From Actinomycetes bacterium (GTDB lineage: Bacteria; Actinomycetota; Acidimicrobiia; Acidimicrobiales; Palsa-688), in NCBI GenBank assembly GCA_021846485.1, contig JAJZWW010000047.1:1-13332 (forward strand): 13,332 nt of DNA, written 5' to 3'. Below, in pieces: positions 1-5,919 of this stretch. The translations under genes were made by a program, and so were the position numbers. Numbering within the stretch: position 1 is the first letter of the stretch; each line of letters starts with the position of its first letter. The notes under the pieces were generated by a model that was not told the DNA's origin, made no database searches, and saw nothing but the letters and a program-made list of their open reading frames with translations.

Positions 1-612
1 CTCCGGGTCGACGGTGACCGCCAGCGCCTCGCCGGGGTCCAACCGGCGGACCGCTCGCCAGCGTGGCCGGTCCGGCCGGAGGGCTGCTGGCTCGAAGGCG
101 AGCCCCCCGGCCCGCACGACGAGCCCTCCGTGGAGATGGGCGCCGGGGCCGGCAAGGATCGCTCCGTCGGACCAGGTTTCCACGCGCGCGGGGTGCGGTC
201 CCTGCCGGCCGGCGAGCAGCTCGACCTCGACGTCCACCGGGCCGGTGAGGGCGGTCACCACCCGCACCAGCCGCCCGGCGGGGGTCGTTCCCGGCCCGGG
301 CCAGACCAGGGCGTCATCGACTCGCACCGTCCCGCTCGGGCTGCACAGCGTGGTCTCGGCGACCATCGTCCCCGGGCGGTAGCGCTGCCCGCCGGACGGC
401 AGCCGGCGGGCAGCGCCGCTGCTCTCCCGGACCGGCCCGACCCGCAGCGCCGCGCCTCCTGGGTCGAGCAGGCGCCACAGCGCCGGTTCGCTGTCGAAGC
501 CCGCCGGGCAGTACCAGTCGATCGTCGCGTCGGCGGCGACGAGCGCGCCGCGGACCCCGTCGGCGATCCAGGCCCGGGCGGCGAGAGGCACCCGATCGGA
601 GTCGGTCAGCAT
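1..612 (-). CDS. GH15 family glucoamylase/trehalase-like protein, N-terminal part (cut by window edge)
   Basis: Reverse-complement translation from the ATG at 612 stays open for 204 codons to the window edge, so the C-terminus is missing. The N-terminus has the features of the GH15 N-terminal domain: IADG at residues 16-19, ATIDWYCPAGFDS at 29-41, a nearby LLDP, then RYRPGTMVAETTL at about 77-89 and RLVRVVTALTGPVDVEVEL further on. These match the family pattern of IADYG, GSIDWLC..FDSP, YxPGTNVLET and RxVxxLxGxVxxEV. The family includes glucoamylases, dextranases and the mycobacterial-type trehalase. The catalytic glutamates lie in the missing (alpha/alpha)6 barrel, so activity and substrate cannot be judged. 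An in-frame TAG at 622-624 fixes the start at 612. The ribosome binding site is weak (GGCGGGG immediately upstream). It lies 39 bases downstream of greA on the same strand and may be cotranscribed. Family confidence is good; substrate is unknown. Confidence 0.83.
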   Translation of the reverse strand, partial: MLTDSDRVPLAARAWIADGVRGALVAADATIDWYCPAGFDSEPALWRLLDPGGAALRVGPVRESSGAARRLPSGGQRYRPGTMVAETTLCSPSGTVRVDDALVWPGPGTTPAGRLVRVVTALTGPVDVEVELLAGRQGPHPARVETWSDGAILAGPGAHLHGGLVVRAGGLAFEPAALRPDRPRWRAVRRLDPGEALAVTVDPE

Positions 613-651
613 CCACCCCGCCTACGTGACCGTCCAACCCCCGATGGCTTC

Positions 652-1125
652 TCAGGACCCGACGGCGACGATCTCGACCTCTAGCGACCCGCTCGGGGCG
701 TCGTAGGCGACCCGGTCACCGGCCTTACGGCCGACCAGGGCCTGGCCGAGCGGCGAGTGCGGGGACACCACCGACACCCCCGGGCGGCGCTCCTCGATCG
801 AACCGATCAGGTACTGCTCGACCTCGTCGTCGCCGGTGTAGCGCAGCGAGACGACTACCCCGGTGCGGATCGAGCCGTCGTCCCCGGCTGAGGTGGTGTC
901 GACGATCTCGGCGTCGCGCAGCGTCGCCTCCAGCTGGCGGATGCGGGCCTCCATCTTGCCCTGGCTGTCCTTGGCGGCGTGGTAGTCGCCGTTCTCCGAG
1001 AGGTCCCCGAGGGCGCGGGCGGCCTCGATGGCGCGGGCGATGTCTACCCGTCCCCGGGTCCTCAGGTCCTCGAGCTCGGCGCTCAGCCGATCGAAGGTCT
1101 CGCGCGTGAGTTGCGTCTCGGCCAT
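652..1125 (-). CDS. greA: Transcription elongation factor GreA
   Basis: The 157-residue product matches GreA in length and layout. GreA enters the secondary channel of RNA polymerase and stimulates cleavage of backtracked transcripts. The N-terminal coiled coil (about residues 5-75) carries the tip motif GDLSENGDYHAAK, with the two acidic residues D41 and E44 at the same positions as in E. coli GreA. The C-terminal FKBP-like domain follows, with the family pattern SPLGQALVGRKAGDRV at about 123-138. The start at 1125 places the initiator methionine directly before the coiled coil. No Shine-Dalgarno is visible; instead a -10-like TAGCCT ends 8 bases before the ATG, suggesting a leaderless or nearly leaderless mRNA. 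It is divergent from the leuB operon and followed on the same strand by the GH15 gene. I am confident of the identity. Confidence 0.96.
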   Translation of the reverse strand: MAETQLTRETFDRLSAELEDLRTRGRVDIARAIEAARALGDLSENGDYHAAKDSQGKMEARIRQLEATLRDAEIVDTTSAGDDGSIRTGVVVSLRYTGDDEVEQYLIGSIEERRPGVSVVSPHSPLGQALVGRKAGDRVAYDAPSGSLEVEIVAVGS

Positions 1126-1133
1126 GACCGTCG

Positions 1134-1139
1134 AGGCTA
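1134..1139 (-). promoter_or_regulatory. Putative -10 element of a leaderless greA promoter
   Basis: The minus strand reads TAGCCT, 8 bases, then the greA ATG. The hexamer matches the key first, second and last positions of the TANNNT actinobacterial -10 consensus. A start seven bases after the hexamer would give a 5' UTR of only about two bases, consistent with the absence of a Shine-Dalgarno. No convincing -35 is visible. The same TAGCCT-N8-ATG arrangement occurs at fabD. Confidence 0.45.
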
Positions 1140-1177
1140 CTCACCGCCGGGGTCGTCTCCTCCCCTGCGCAGCGCGG

Positions 1178-1206
1178 TTGACGCCGCCGGGCGCAGCCAC
1201 GAAGAT
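1178..1206 (+). promoter_or_regulatory. Putative sigma-70 promoter of the leader peptide / leuB-ilvE-cimA operon
   Basis: TTGACG (1178-1183) is followed by a 17-base spacer and GAAGAT (1201-1206), which keeps the important second A, fifth A and final T of TATAAT. The -35 matches five of six consensus bases. Transcription would begin near 1213-1214, exactly at the GTG that opens the short branched-chain leader ORF, making that ORF leaderless. The position and geometry are seen directly; promoter function is inferred. Confidence 0.5.
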
Positions 1207-1213
1207 GGGTGAG

Positions 1214-1255
1214 GTGAGATCTCCCCGCACCCGCCTGGCGGTACTCATCGCCTAG
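1214..1255 (+). CDS. Branched-chain amino acid leader peptide (attenuator), MRSPRTRLAVLIA
   Basis: This is a 13-codon ORF from GTG 1214 to TAG 1253-1255. Reading from ATG 1205 in the same frame gives MGEVRSPRTRLAVLIA. Its last six residues are L-A-V-L-I-A, so four of six are leucine, valine or isoleucine, the products of the operon downstream. The valine codon is GTA, which looks uncommon in such GC-rich DNA and would sharpen sensitivity to charged tRNA-Val. The stop codon overlaps the first base of a perfect 9-bp hairpin, the geometry expected of ribosome-mediated attenuation. I prefer GTG 1214 because the promoter-like -35/-10 pair places the transcription start there; ATG 1205 would lie inside the -10 and has no good Shine-Dalgarno. 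Leader peptides rich in the regulated amino acid are well established for ilv and leu operons, including in actinobacteria. The function here is inferred. Confidence 0.62.
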   Translation: MRSPRTRLAVLIA

Positions 1256-1307
1256 CACACCGGCCCCCTCCGGTGTGCGTCCCCGACCGTCCCCCAGGGG
1301 GCGGTCG
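1255..1307 (+). promoter_or_regulatory. Attenuator hairpins directly after the leader peptide stop
   Basis: There are two consecutive inverted repeats. The first has a perfect 9-bp stem, 1255-1263 (GCACACCGG) with 1270-1278, and a 6-base loop. It begins at the last base of the leader stop codon. The second pairs 1284-1289 (CGACCG) with 1302-1307 and continues with a C-run/G-run inner stem (1291-1294 with 1298-1301) after one unpaired T. No clear T-tract follows either stem, as is common for actinobacterial terminators. I could not work out by eye which helices are the mutually exclusive anti-terminator and terminator. Confidence 0.5.
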
Positions 1308-1358
1308 TCGCATGTCCGGGCCCGGGCCGACCCCTCGCCGCCCACCGTTCCCCGCCCT

Positions 1359-1385
1359 GTCTGGGCCACCCGGCCGGGCCCAGAC
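1359..1385 (+). promoter_or_regulatory. 9-bp GC-rich hairpin just upstream of the leuB ribosome binding site
   Basis: GTCTGGGCC (1359-1367) pairs perfectly with GGCCCAGAC (1377-1385) around a 9-base loop that itself contains CCGG. It ends 9 bases before the leuB Shine-Dalgarno GGAGG (1395-1399). It could be the terminal helix of the attenuator, or could limit ribosome access to leuB. No T-tract follows. The stem is seen directly; the role is inferred. Confidence 0.4.
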
Positions 1386-1411
1386 CGCCCCACCGGAGGT
1401 AGCCGATACCC

Positions 1412-2437
1412 ATGAGCGCCCACCGCATCGCCGTCATCCCCGGGGACGGGATCGGCACCGAGGTCGTCCCGGAGGCCCTGAAGGTGGCCCGAGCGGCTGG
1501 CGCGCAGCTCGACACCGTCGACTACGACCTGGGGGGCAGGCGCTACCTGGCGACCGGCGAGGTCCTCCCCGACGCCGTCCTGGAGGAGCTGCGCGGCTTC
1601 GACGCCATCCTGCTCGGGGCGATCGGCACTCCCGAGGTGCCCCCCGGGGTGCTCGAGCGAGGGCTGCTGCTCCGCCTACGCTTCGCCCTCGATCTCTACG
1701 TCAACGTGAGGCCTTTCCGGGCCGCGACGAGCGTAGGGGCCGGGGTCCCGCTCGACCTGGTGGTAGTGCGGGAGAACACCGAGGGCACCTACGCCGGCGA
1801 GGGCGGTTTCCTGCGCAGGGGGACCCCTGAGGAGGTCGCCACCCAGGGGTCGGTCAACACCCGCTTCGGCGTCGAGCGCTGCATCCGCTACGCCGGCGAC
1901 CTGGCGGCCGGCCGTGCCCGCCGGCACCTGAGCCTGGTCCACAAGACCAACGTGCTCGGCTTCGCCGGCGACCTCTGGTCCCGGACCTTCGAGGCGGTCA
2001 CTGCAGAGAGGCCGGAACTCACCACCACCTACAGCCACGTGGACGCGGCGTGCATCCACCTGGTCGAGGACCCGGGCCGCTACGACGTGATCGTCACCGA
2101 CAACCTCTTCGGCGACATCCTCACAGACCTGGCTGGGGCGGTCGCCGGGGGAATCGGCCGGGCGGCGTCGGCCAACCTGAACCCGGCGCGCACCGGGCCG
2201 TCGATGTTCGAGCCGGTCCACGGCTCCGCCCCCGACATCGCCGGCACCGCCACCGCGGACCCGACCGCGGCGGTGGTCTCCGCGGCGATGATGCTCGACT
2301 TCCTCGGGGAGGGAGACATCGCCGCCCGCATCCAAGCGGCGGTCGCCGCCACTCCCCCCGAGCCGGGACGCCCGACCGCCGCCACCGGCGACGCCATCGC
2401 GACGAGGTTGGCGCAACTACCTGCAGGGAGGCTCTAG
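1412..2437 (+). CDS. leuB: 3-isopropylmalate dehydrogenase LeuB
   Basis: The 341-residue product is an NAD-dependent beta-decarboxylating dehydrogenase that oxidises 3-isopropylmalate to 2-oxoisocaproate in leucine synthesis. Family motifs in order are GDGIGTEV (11-18), the substrate-arginine region LLLRLRFALDLYVNVRPF (85-102), ENTEGTYAGEGG (121-132, conserved Tyr127), VHKTN (176-180, conserved Lys178), the metal-binding Asp211, DNLFGDILTDLAG (230-242, Asp235 and Asp239) and MFEPVHGSAPDIAG (265-278). Length suits the actinobacterial type. The Shine-Dalgarno GGAGG at 1395-1399 is a rather long 12 bases from the ATG. It is first in an operon with ilvE and cimA. LeuB-type enzymes also convert 3-methylmalate to 2-oxobutyrate in the citramalate pathway, which fits cimA being in the same operon. 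leuA and leuCD are not in the window. Isocitrate or tartrate dehydrogenase relatives are unlikely given the context. Confidence 0.93.
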   Translation: MSAHRIAVIPGDGIGTEVVPEALKVARAAGAQLDTVDYDLGGRRYLATGEVLPDAVLEELRGFDAILLGAIGTPEVPPGVLERGLLLRLRFALDLYVNVRPFRAATSVGAGVPLDLVVVRENTEGTYAGEGGFLRRGTPEEVATQGSVNTRFGVERCIRYAGDLAAGRARRHLSLVHKTNVLGFAGDLWSRTFEAVTAERPELTTTYSHVDAACIHLVEDPGRYDVIVTDNLFGDILTDLAGAVAGGIGRAASANLNPARTGPSMFEPVHGSAPDIAGTATADPTAAVVSAAMMLDFLGEGDIAARIQAAVAATPPEPGRPTAATGDAIATRLAQLPAGRL

Positions 2438-2439
2438 CC

Positions 2440-3363
2440 ATGCCCATCACCCCCACCGAGAAGATCTGGATGGATGGCGAGCTGGTCGACTGGGACCAGG
2501 CCCGCATCCACGTGCTCACCCACTCGCTGCACTACGGCTGCGGGGTGTTCGAGGGCATCCGGGCCTACCCGACCGACGGCGGCCCCGGGGTGTTCCGGCT
2601 CCGCGATCACATCGGGCGCCTGCTGCGCTCCGCCCGGATCTTCCTGATGGAGGTCCCCTTCGGGGAGGACGAGCTGGTGGCCGCCGTCCGCCGGACGGTC
2701 GCGGCCAACGGCCTCGACCAGTGCTACATCCGCCCGCTGGTCTACCTCGGCTACGGGGAGATGGGCCTCAACCCGCTGCCCGCTCCGGTGCAGGTGTCGA
2801 TCGCGGTGTGGCCCTGGGGGGCCTACCTCGGCGTGCAGGGCCTCGAGCGTGGGGTGCGGATGAAGATCAGCTCCTGGCAGCGCCACGCGCCCAACGCGAT
2901 GCCCCCGGCGGCCAAGGGGACGGGCATGTACATCAACTCCTCGATGGCCAAGGTCGAGGCGCTGAAGGCGGGCTACGACGAGGCGATCCTCCTCTCGCCC
3001 CAGGGTTACGTCTCGGAGTGCACCGGAGAGAACCTCTTCGTCGTCCGCCGGGGCAGGATCCTCACCCCGCCGGCGTCGGCCGGGGCGCTGGAGGGCATCA
3101 CCCAGGAGACCGTGGTCACCCTCGCCCGGGACCTCGGCTACGAGGTGGTGACCGAGAACGTCCTGCGCAGCGACTTGTATGTGGCGGAGGAGGCCTTCCT
3201 CACGGGGACCGCGGCGGAGGTGGTGCCGGTCGCGTCGGTCGACGACCGGCAGGTCGGTGACGGTTCCCCGGGGCCGGTGACCCGGAGGATCCAGGAGCTC
3301 TACGGGCAGGTGGTCAGGGGAAAGGTGGACCGCTACAAGGACTGGGTCGAGCATGTTCGCTGA
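2440..3363 (+). CDS. ilvE: Branched-chain amino acid aminotransferase IlvE
   Basis: The 307-residue product is a fold-type IV PLP aminotransferase that interconverts Leu, Ile and Val with their 2-oxo acids using 2-oxoglutarate/glutamate. Visible hallmarks are HSLHYGCGVFEGIRAY (28-43), the PLP lysine in AAKGTGMYINS (Lys159, the same position as in E. coli IlvE), the conserved block YDEAILLSPQGYVSECTGENLFVVR (179-203) with the PLP-facing ECTGEN segment, and LEGITQETV (near 221). The ATG lies two bases after the leuB stop, with a strong Shine-Dalgarno GGGAGG at 2426-2431 and an 8-base spacing. The open frame extends further upstream into leuB, but that extension is only an overlapping frame. It overlaps cimA by 11 bp, so the three genes are almost certainly cotranscribed and translationally coupled. 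D-amino acid transaminase and aminodeoxychorismate lyase share the fold but lack this motif set. Confidence 0.95.
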   Translation: MPITPTEKIWMDGELVDWDQARIHVLTHSLHYGCGVFEGIRAYPTDGGPGVFRLRDHIGRLLRSARIFLMEVPFGEDELVAAVRRTVAANGLDQCYIRPLVYLGYGEMGLNPLPAPVQVSIAVWPWGAYLGVQGLERGVRMKISSWQRHAPNAMPPAAKGTGMYINSSMAKVEALKAGYDEAILLSPQGYVSECTGENLFVVRRGRILTPPASAGALEGITQETVVTLARDLGYEVVTENVLRSDLYVAEEAFLTGTAAEVVPVASVDDRQVGDGSPGPVTRRIQELYGQVVRGKVDRYKDWVEHVR

Positions 3364-4975
3364 CCACCCTCACCGGGTGCCCCGGGGCCTCCCCGCGGCG
3401 GTCGACATCTACGACACCACCTTGCGCGACGGCTCTCAGCAGGAGGGCCTGTCCCTCACCGTCGATGACAAGTTGAGGGTTGCCGAGCAGCTCGACCACC
3501 TGGGAGTCGCCTACATCGAGGGTGGCTGGCCGGGCGCCAACCCCAAGGACGCGGAGTTCTTCCGCCGGGCGGCGGCAGGCGAACTGACCCTCAGTCACGC
3601 CACCTTGGTGGCGTTCGGCTCGACCCGCAAGGCGGGCGGCCGGGCGGAGACCGATCCGGTGCTCGCCGACCTGCTGGCTGCGGCCACCCAGGTGGTGTGC
3701 CTGGTCGCCAAGTCGGCCCGCTGGCACGTGACCGAGACCCTCCGCACCAGCCTCACCGAGGCGGTGGACATGGTTGCCGACAGCGTCGCTTTCCTGCGGG
3801 GCAGTGGCCGGCGGGTGATGGTCGACGCGGAGCACTTCTTCGACGGGTACCGGGACGACCCCGGCTTCGGCCTCGACGTGCTCCGGGCGGCCGAGGACGC
3901 CGGCGCCGAGGCGGTGATCCTCTGCGACACCAACGGCGGGAGTCTTCCGTTCGAGGTGGAGCTGGTCGTCGGCGAGGTCCGCGACCGCGTCGGGATCGGC
4001 CTCGGGGGGCACTTCCACAACGACTCGGGGTGCGCGGTGGCCAACTCGCTCGCCGCGGTCCGCCAGGGAGTCACCCAGGTGCAGGGCTGCGTCAACGGCT
4101 ACGGCGAGCGGACCGGCAACGCGGACCTCACCTCGGTGGTGCCCGACCTGACCCTGAAGATGGGGGTGGAGAGCATCCCCCGCGAGCGCCTCGGGCGGAT
4201 CACCACCGTCGCCCACCACGTCGCCGAGCTGGTCAACGTCGCCCCCACCCCCCACCAGCCCTTCGTGGGGGTGTCGGCGTTCGCCCACAAGGCCGGGCTG
4301 CACACCAGCGCCATCGCCCGCCGGCGCAGCGCCTACGAGCACGTCGACCCTGCCGAGGTCGGCAACGGGACCCGCTTCGTGGTCTCGGAGATGGCCGGGC
4401 GTTCCACCCTGGCGCTGAAGGCGGAGGAGATCGGCCTCGAGCTGCCCTCGGCGGTCCTCGGCGAGGTCGTGGAGCGACTGAAGGAACTGGAGCATCGCGG
4501 GTACCACTTCGAGGTCGCCGACGGGTCCCTCGAGCTGTTGTTGCGCTCCGCCGCCGGCTGGAAGCAGGACTTCTTCCGCCTCGAGTCGCACCGGGTGATC
4601 ACCGAGCTGCGCGAGGACACCACGTTCGTGACCGAAGCGACGATCAAGCTCCACGTCGGCGACGAGCGGGTCCTCGCCACCGCCGAGGGCAACGGGCCGG
4701 TCAACGCCCTCGACGCCGCCCTGCGCAAGGGGATCGGACCCGCGTACCCGCAACTCGCGCAGGTGCACCTGACCGATTACAAGGTGCGGGTCCTCGACAC
4801 CTCCCGGGGCACCGAGGCGGTGACCCGAGTCCTCGTCGACACCACCGACGGGGAGCGCACCTGGAGCACCATCGGGGTGTCGCCCAACGTGATCGAGGCC
4901 TCCTGGGAGGCACTGGCCGACTCGGTGGTCTATGCCCTGGTGCACGCCCCGTCGGGCGGGGCGCCGGGTGCCTGA
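3353..4975 (+). CDS. cimA: (R)-citramalate synthase CimA
   Basis: The 540-residue product condenses acetyl-CoA with pyruvate to give (R)-citramalate, the threonine-independent entry to isoleucine. The catalytic TIM-barrel domain (about 17-300) has YDTTLRDGSQQEG (20-32, with R25 and D26 of the DRE-TIM metallolyase signature), YIEGGWPGANPKD (the EGGWPG form typical of CimA rather than LeuA), the metal-binding HFHND (His220 and His222) and the GCVNGYGERTGNADL motif. The C-terminal LeuA-type regulatory dimer domain spans about 427-535 (TEATIKLHVG through NVIEASWEAL), where isoleucine feedback usually acts. The start at ATG 3353 overlaps the ilvE end by 11 bp; AAGGA at 3337-3341 may serve as Shine-Dalgarno. 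GTG 3377 is an alternative start. Its pairing with leuB supports a citramalate route. The stop codon lies inside a 30-bp tandem duplication, and the 3' end overlaps a convergent transporter remnant. Confidence 0.95.
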   Translation: MFADHPHRVPRGLPAAVDIYDTTLRDGSQQEGLSLTVDDKLRVAEQLDHLGVAYIEGGWPGANPKDAEFFRRAAAGELTLSHATLVAFGSTRKAGGRAETDPVLADLLAAATQVVCLVAKSARWHVTETLRTSLTEAVDMVADSVAFLRGSGRRVMVDAEHFFDGYRDDPGFGLDVLRAAEDAGAEAVILCDTNGGSLPFEVELVVGEVRDRVGIGLGGHFHNDSGCAVANSLAAVRQGVTQVQGCVNGYGERTGNADLTSVVPDLTLKMGVESIPRERLGRITTVAHHVAELVNVAPTPHQPFVGVSAFAHKAGLHTSAIARRRSAYEHVDPAEVGNGTRFVVSEMAGRSTLALKAEEIGLELPSAVLGEVVERLKELEHRGYHFEVADGSLELLLRSAAGWKQDFFRLESHRVITELREDTTFVTEATIKLHVGDERVLATAEGNGPVNALDAALRKGIGPAYPQLAQVHLTDYKVRVLDTSRGTEAVTRVLVDTTDGERTWSTIGVSPNVIEASWEALADSVVYALVHAPSGGAPGA

Positions 4976-5646
4976 GCATCTGGGCCGGCGCTTCCCGCCG
5001 TCTGAGCATCTGGGCCGGCGCTTCCCGCCGTCTGCCCGGGGGCGAGGGGCAGCACGTGGGACAGCAACGGCAGGCCGACGAGTGCGAGGCCCGCGGCCGG
5101 CGGGTCGAACGCGATCAGGGTGAGGCGCAGCCCGAGCACCCCTAGCAGGCCGGACGCGGCGAGCGAGCCGGGGGCGGCCGCGACCAGGGCGAAGAACGCC
5201 CCGAGCTCCTGGTCCCGGGCCGTGGCGGGCAGGGCGGTCTGCATGGCGGTGAAGCCGACCAGGTCGGCCATCATCGTGCCCGCCCCACGGACCACCTCGA
5301 CCGCGACGTCGAGGTCTGCCGAGTGGCTGGCCGCGAGGATCCCCGTGGGAGCGGCGAACACCACGAAGCCGGCGGCCACCGCCACCGCCAGCCCCCGTCT
5401 AGAGGCGAGCCGCGGGACGAGCGGCGCTCCGAGCGCCCTGCCCAGGTCGAGGCCGGTCGGCAGCCACCGGAAGTCGCTGGCGCCGGAGCGCAGCGGGCTT
5501 CGCGACACGGCGGGCATGAGCACCTGGTCGGCCCCGAACAGCAAGGTGCCGGCGAGCGGCAGGACCACCAGCCACGCCGCCGGCCGCGCTGCCCACACAG
5601 CGACGAAACCCCCGGAGACGCCTCCCACGCCCGCGATGCCGTCCCG
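4930..5646 (-). pseudogene. Truncated major facilitator superfamily transporter (C-terminal half only)
   Basis: The minus-strand frame is open from 5928 to 4930 (332 codons), but only the part from about 5646 downward looks like a protein. It has several hydrophobic stretches: AAWLVVLPLAGTLLFGADQV, a segment around LGRALGAPLVPRLASRRG, then LAVAVAAGFVVFAAPTGILA. After these comes RGAGTMMADLVGFTAMQTALPA, resembling the MFS pattern of a helix with (V/A)D.AGFTLLQR.VP, followed by two more helices. This corresponds to the second six-helix half of a permease. The first half is missing, and the upstream 90 or so codons are polar with no helices. A GTG at 5626-5628 could start a short product. The tail carries a duplicated TAGSAGPDAQ unit and overlaps the cimA 3' end by 46 bp. 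I infer a decayed transporter; the substrate is unknown. Confidence 0.55.
4973..5032 (+). repeat. Exact 30-bp tandem duplication at the cimA stop codon, each copy with a hairpin
   Basis: Units 4973-5002 and 5003-5032 are identical. The first base triplet of unit 1 is the TGA stop of cimA. Each copy contains the small hairpin CGGCG-CTTCC-CGCCG (4986-5000 and 5016-5030), which may act as a duplicated terminator after cimA, although no T-tract follows. On the minus strand, 30 bp equals ten codons, so the duplication reads as two in-frame copies of TAGSAGPDAQ near the C-terminus of the transporter remnant. Confidence 0.9.
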
Positions 5647-5919
5647 GCCGGGGAGGCCGGCGGGGCTGCCTGCCGAGCGGCGCGTCCAGGCCTGCAACGA
5701 GAGCGGCGGAGATGGCGAAGCTGGCGCCAGGTCGTCGACATCATGCCCACCGTCGGTGCCCTCCTTACGGACGCAGGTGAAGCCAAGGCCCGGCGCCGAG
5801 CGTGCCTGTCGGCCGCCCGACACTTCGCGGAGGTTTCTCGGGTCTTCTGCCCGCGGCGACGGCGCCGTTGCGGCGCCCGGGTTGCCCGGGGTTCGGGGCA
5901 GCGGGCAGGATCTGTGGTC
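5647..5919. other. Gene-free stretch between the transporter remnant and the next gene
   Basis: Several frames are open on both strands, but none shows a recognisable motif, membrane segment or plausible ribosome binding site. If the transporter remnant was once full length, its missing N-terminal half should lie here, yet I see no hydrophobic helices in any minus-strand frame. The only signal is the Shine-Dalgarno of the downstream gene (AGGA, 5907-5910). Confidence 0.4.

Noticed and set aside
314..637. 107-codon minus-strand ORF upstream of the window's left end
   Set aside because: It is a shadow in another frame of the GH15 gene, which alone shows family motifs; its Arg-rich sequence matches nothing.
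2050..2439. Upstream in-frame extension of ilvE
   Set aside because: The extension lies within leuB in another frame and is Arg/Pro/Gly-rich. The ATG at 2440 has a strong Shine-Dalgarno and gives the normal family N-terminus.
3314..4945. 543-codon minus-strand open frame opposite cimA
   Set aside because: It is the complement of cimA, with Asp/His/Gly/Val-rich low-complexity content typical of antisense frames in GC-rich genes; cimA has all family motifs.
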